Of a stretch of 5,312 bases of DNA, positions 4,844-5,312 are shown piece by piece. Positions within the stretch are counted from its first letter, which is position 1; the number at the start of each line of letters is the position of its first letter. The translations under genes were made by a program, and so were the position numbers. The DNA comes from Bacilli bacterium (lineage in GTDB: Bacteria; Bacillota_I; Bacilli_A; ML615J-28; CAG-698), in contig JAQUYJ010000075.1 of NCBI GenBank assembly GCA_028691905.1, positions 1 to 5,312 on the forward strand. Reading direction: 5' to 3'. The notes beneath the pieces were generated by a model. That model was given only the letters and a program-made list of their open reading frames with translations. It was not told the DNA's origin and ran no database searches.

Positions 4844-5312
4844 TTAGCCCTCTTTTGGAAGGTATTTTTCAATCTTTTCAAGACTGATTCTTTTCAATTC
4901 GGATTTCGGAAGGATTGTCAACAATTTCCAACCCAAATTCAATGTTTCTTCAATCGTCCTGTTCGTTGAAAAACCTTGGGACACATACTGCAGTTCAAAT
5001 TCAACAGCAAATTTACTGTATAATTTATCAACATCGGATAAAGCAGCTTCGCCTAAAATGGTTGATAATTCTTTTGCTTCTTTTCCACGGGCATAAGCAG
5101 AAAATAATTGATTCATTGTTTCGGAATGATCTTCCCTGGTTTTTTTTGCTCCGATTCCTTTATCTTTCAATCGACTGAGGGATGGTAATACATCAATTGG
5201 AGGAAGAACCCCTTTCAGATACAATTCCCGGGAAAGGATAACCTGTCCTTCTGTAATATATCCTGTTAAGTCAGGAATCGGATGAGTCTTGTCATCTTCC
5301 GGCATCGTCAGA
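4844..5312 (-). CDS. ntpB: V-type ATP synthase subunit B, C-terminal third (5' end outside window)
   Basis: The last 156 codons of the non-catalytic nucleotide-binding subunit B of the A3B3 head. The frame stays open to the window edge: two more codons (Leu-Thr) precede the Met at 5305, giving LTMPEDDKTHPIPDLTG, a stretch well conserved in the interior of B subunits. The Met at 5305 is therefore internal and not a start. Counting from that Met, PPIDVLPSLS (35-44) fits the ATP synthase alpha/beta signature P-[SAP]-[LIV]-[DNH]-x3-S-x-S, and the following Arg45 is at the place of the arginine finger that reaches into the catalytic A-B interface. KDKGIGAKKTREDH (47-60), LGEAALSD (84-91) and the terminal EKYLPKEG are also typical. 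The full protein should be about 460 residues. It ends 3 nt before ntpD. Confidence 0.96.
   Translation of the reverse strand, partial: LTMPEDDKTHPIPDLTGYITEGQVILSRELYLKGVLPPIDVLPSLSRLKDKGIGAKKTREDHSETMNQLFSAYARGKEAKELSTILGEAALSDVDKLYSKFAVEFELQYVSQGFSTNRTIEETLNLGWKLLTILPKSELKRISLEKIEKYLPKEG

Noticed and set aside
4721..5178. Two plus-strand open frames (82 and 87 codons) opposite the V-ATPase genes
   Set aside because: Both are antisense to strongly conserved B and D subunit sequence and show no known motif or ribosome binding site.
5303..5305. ATG at 5305 as the start of the subunit B gene
   Set aside because: The reading frame continues upstream to the window edge and the Met belongs to a conserved interior stretch (TMPEDDKTHPIPD); the true start is outside the window.
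1..5312. Search for CRISPR arrays, insertion sequences, toxin-antitoxin pairs, riboswitches or a defence system
   Set aside because: No regularly spaced repeats, transposase motifs, terminal inverted repeats, paired small genes or known leader structures were found; nearly all of the window is explained by core-type genes, the tRNA and terminators.

Overview
The window looks like ordinary chromosome from an AT-rich, low-GC Gram-positive bacterium (Bacillota). The grounds are AT-rich coding sequence, strong AGGAGG-type ribosome binding sites, compact operons, hairpin/T-tract terminators, a CCA-encoding tRNA-Leu, and a bacterial V-type ATPase of the Enterococcus NtpA-J kind. UGA acts as a stop at the end of mnmM and none of the confident genes needs UGA as Trp, so the standard bacterial code fits better than a Mollicutes code. 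An Erysipelotrichia-like or Enterococcus-like host is plausible, but the sequence does not fix the genus.

Layout, left to right. Positions 1-2384 (+) hold the end of an ABC-2 type exporter operon: the last 33 codons of the ATPase, then two different membrane subunits. They are packed with a 1-nt gap and a 14-nt overlap, and a hairpin terminator closes the operon. Positions 2428-2585 (+) hold a self-contained tRNA-Leu(GAG) unit with a near-consensus promoter, an encoded CCA end and its own terminator. Positions 2597-3130 (+) hold a GNAT-family acetyltransferase that meets the minus-strand genes at a shared bidirectional terminator (3113-3144). Positions 3135-4165 (-) hold a translationally coupled pair: a MnmM/YtqB-type tRNA methyltransferase followed by a ThpR/LigT-type 2H phosphoesterase. 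Positions 4202-5312 (-) hold the end of a V-type ATPase operon, with the C-terminal third of subunit B and complete subunit D, closed by a hairpin terminator just before mnmM.

How the genes relate: the three exporter parts should form one transporter, one ATPase with a heterodimeric membrane domain; its substrate is not evident. V-ATPase B and D belong to the rotary ion pump: B is in the head and D is the central rotor stalk. The mnmM-thpR pair joins two RNA-related enzymes and may be transcribed by read-through from the V-ATPase operon or from a weak internal promoter. No stretch over 300 bases lacks a gene. I found no CRISPR array, insertion sequence, phage gene or toxin-antitoxin pair, and nothing I would defend as a previously undescribed system. 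The more notable points are a substituted glycine in the acetyl-CoA loop of the GNAT protein, stop codons embedded in terminator hairpins, and the placement of the tRNA-modification pair behind the V-ATPase.
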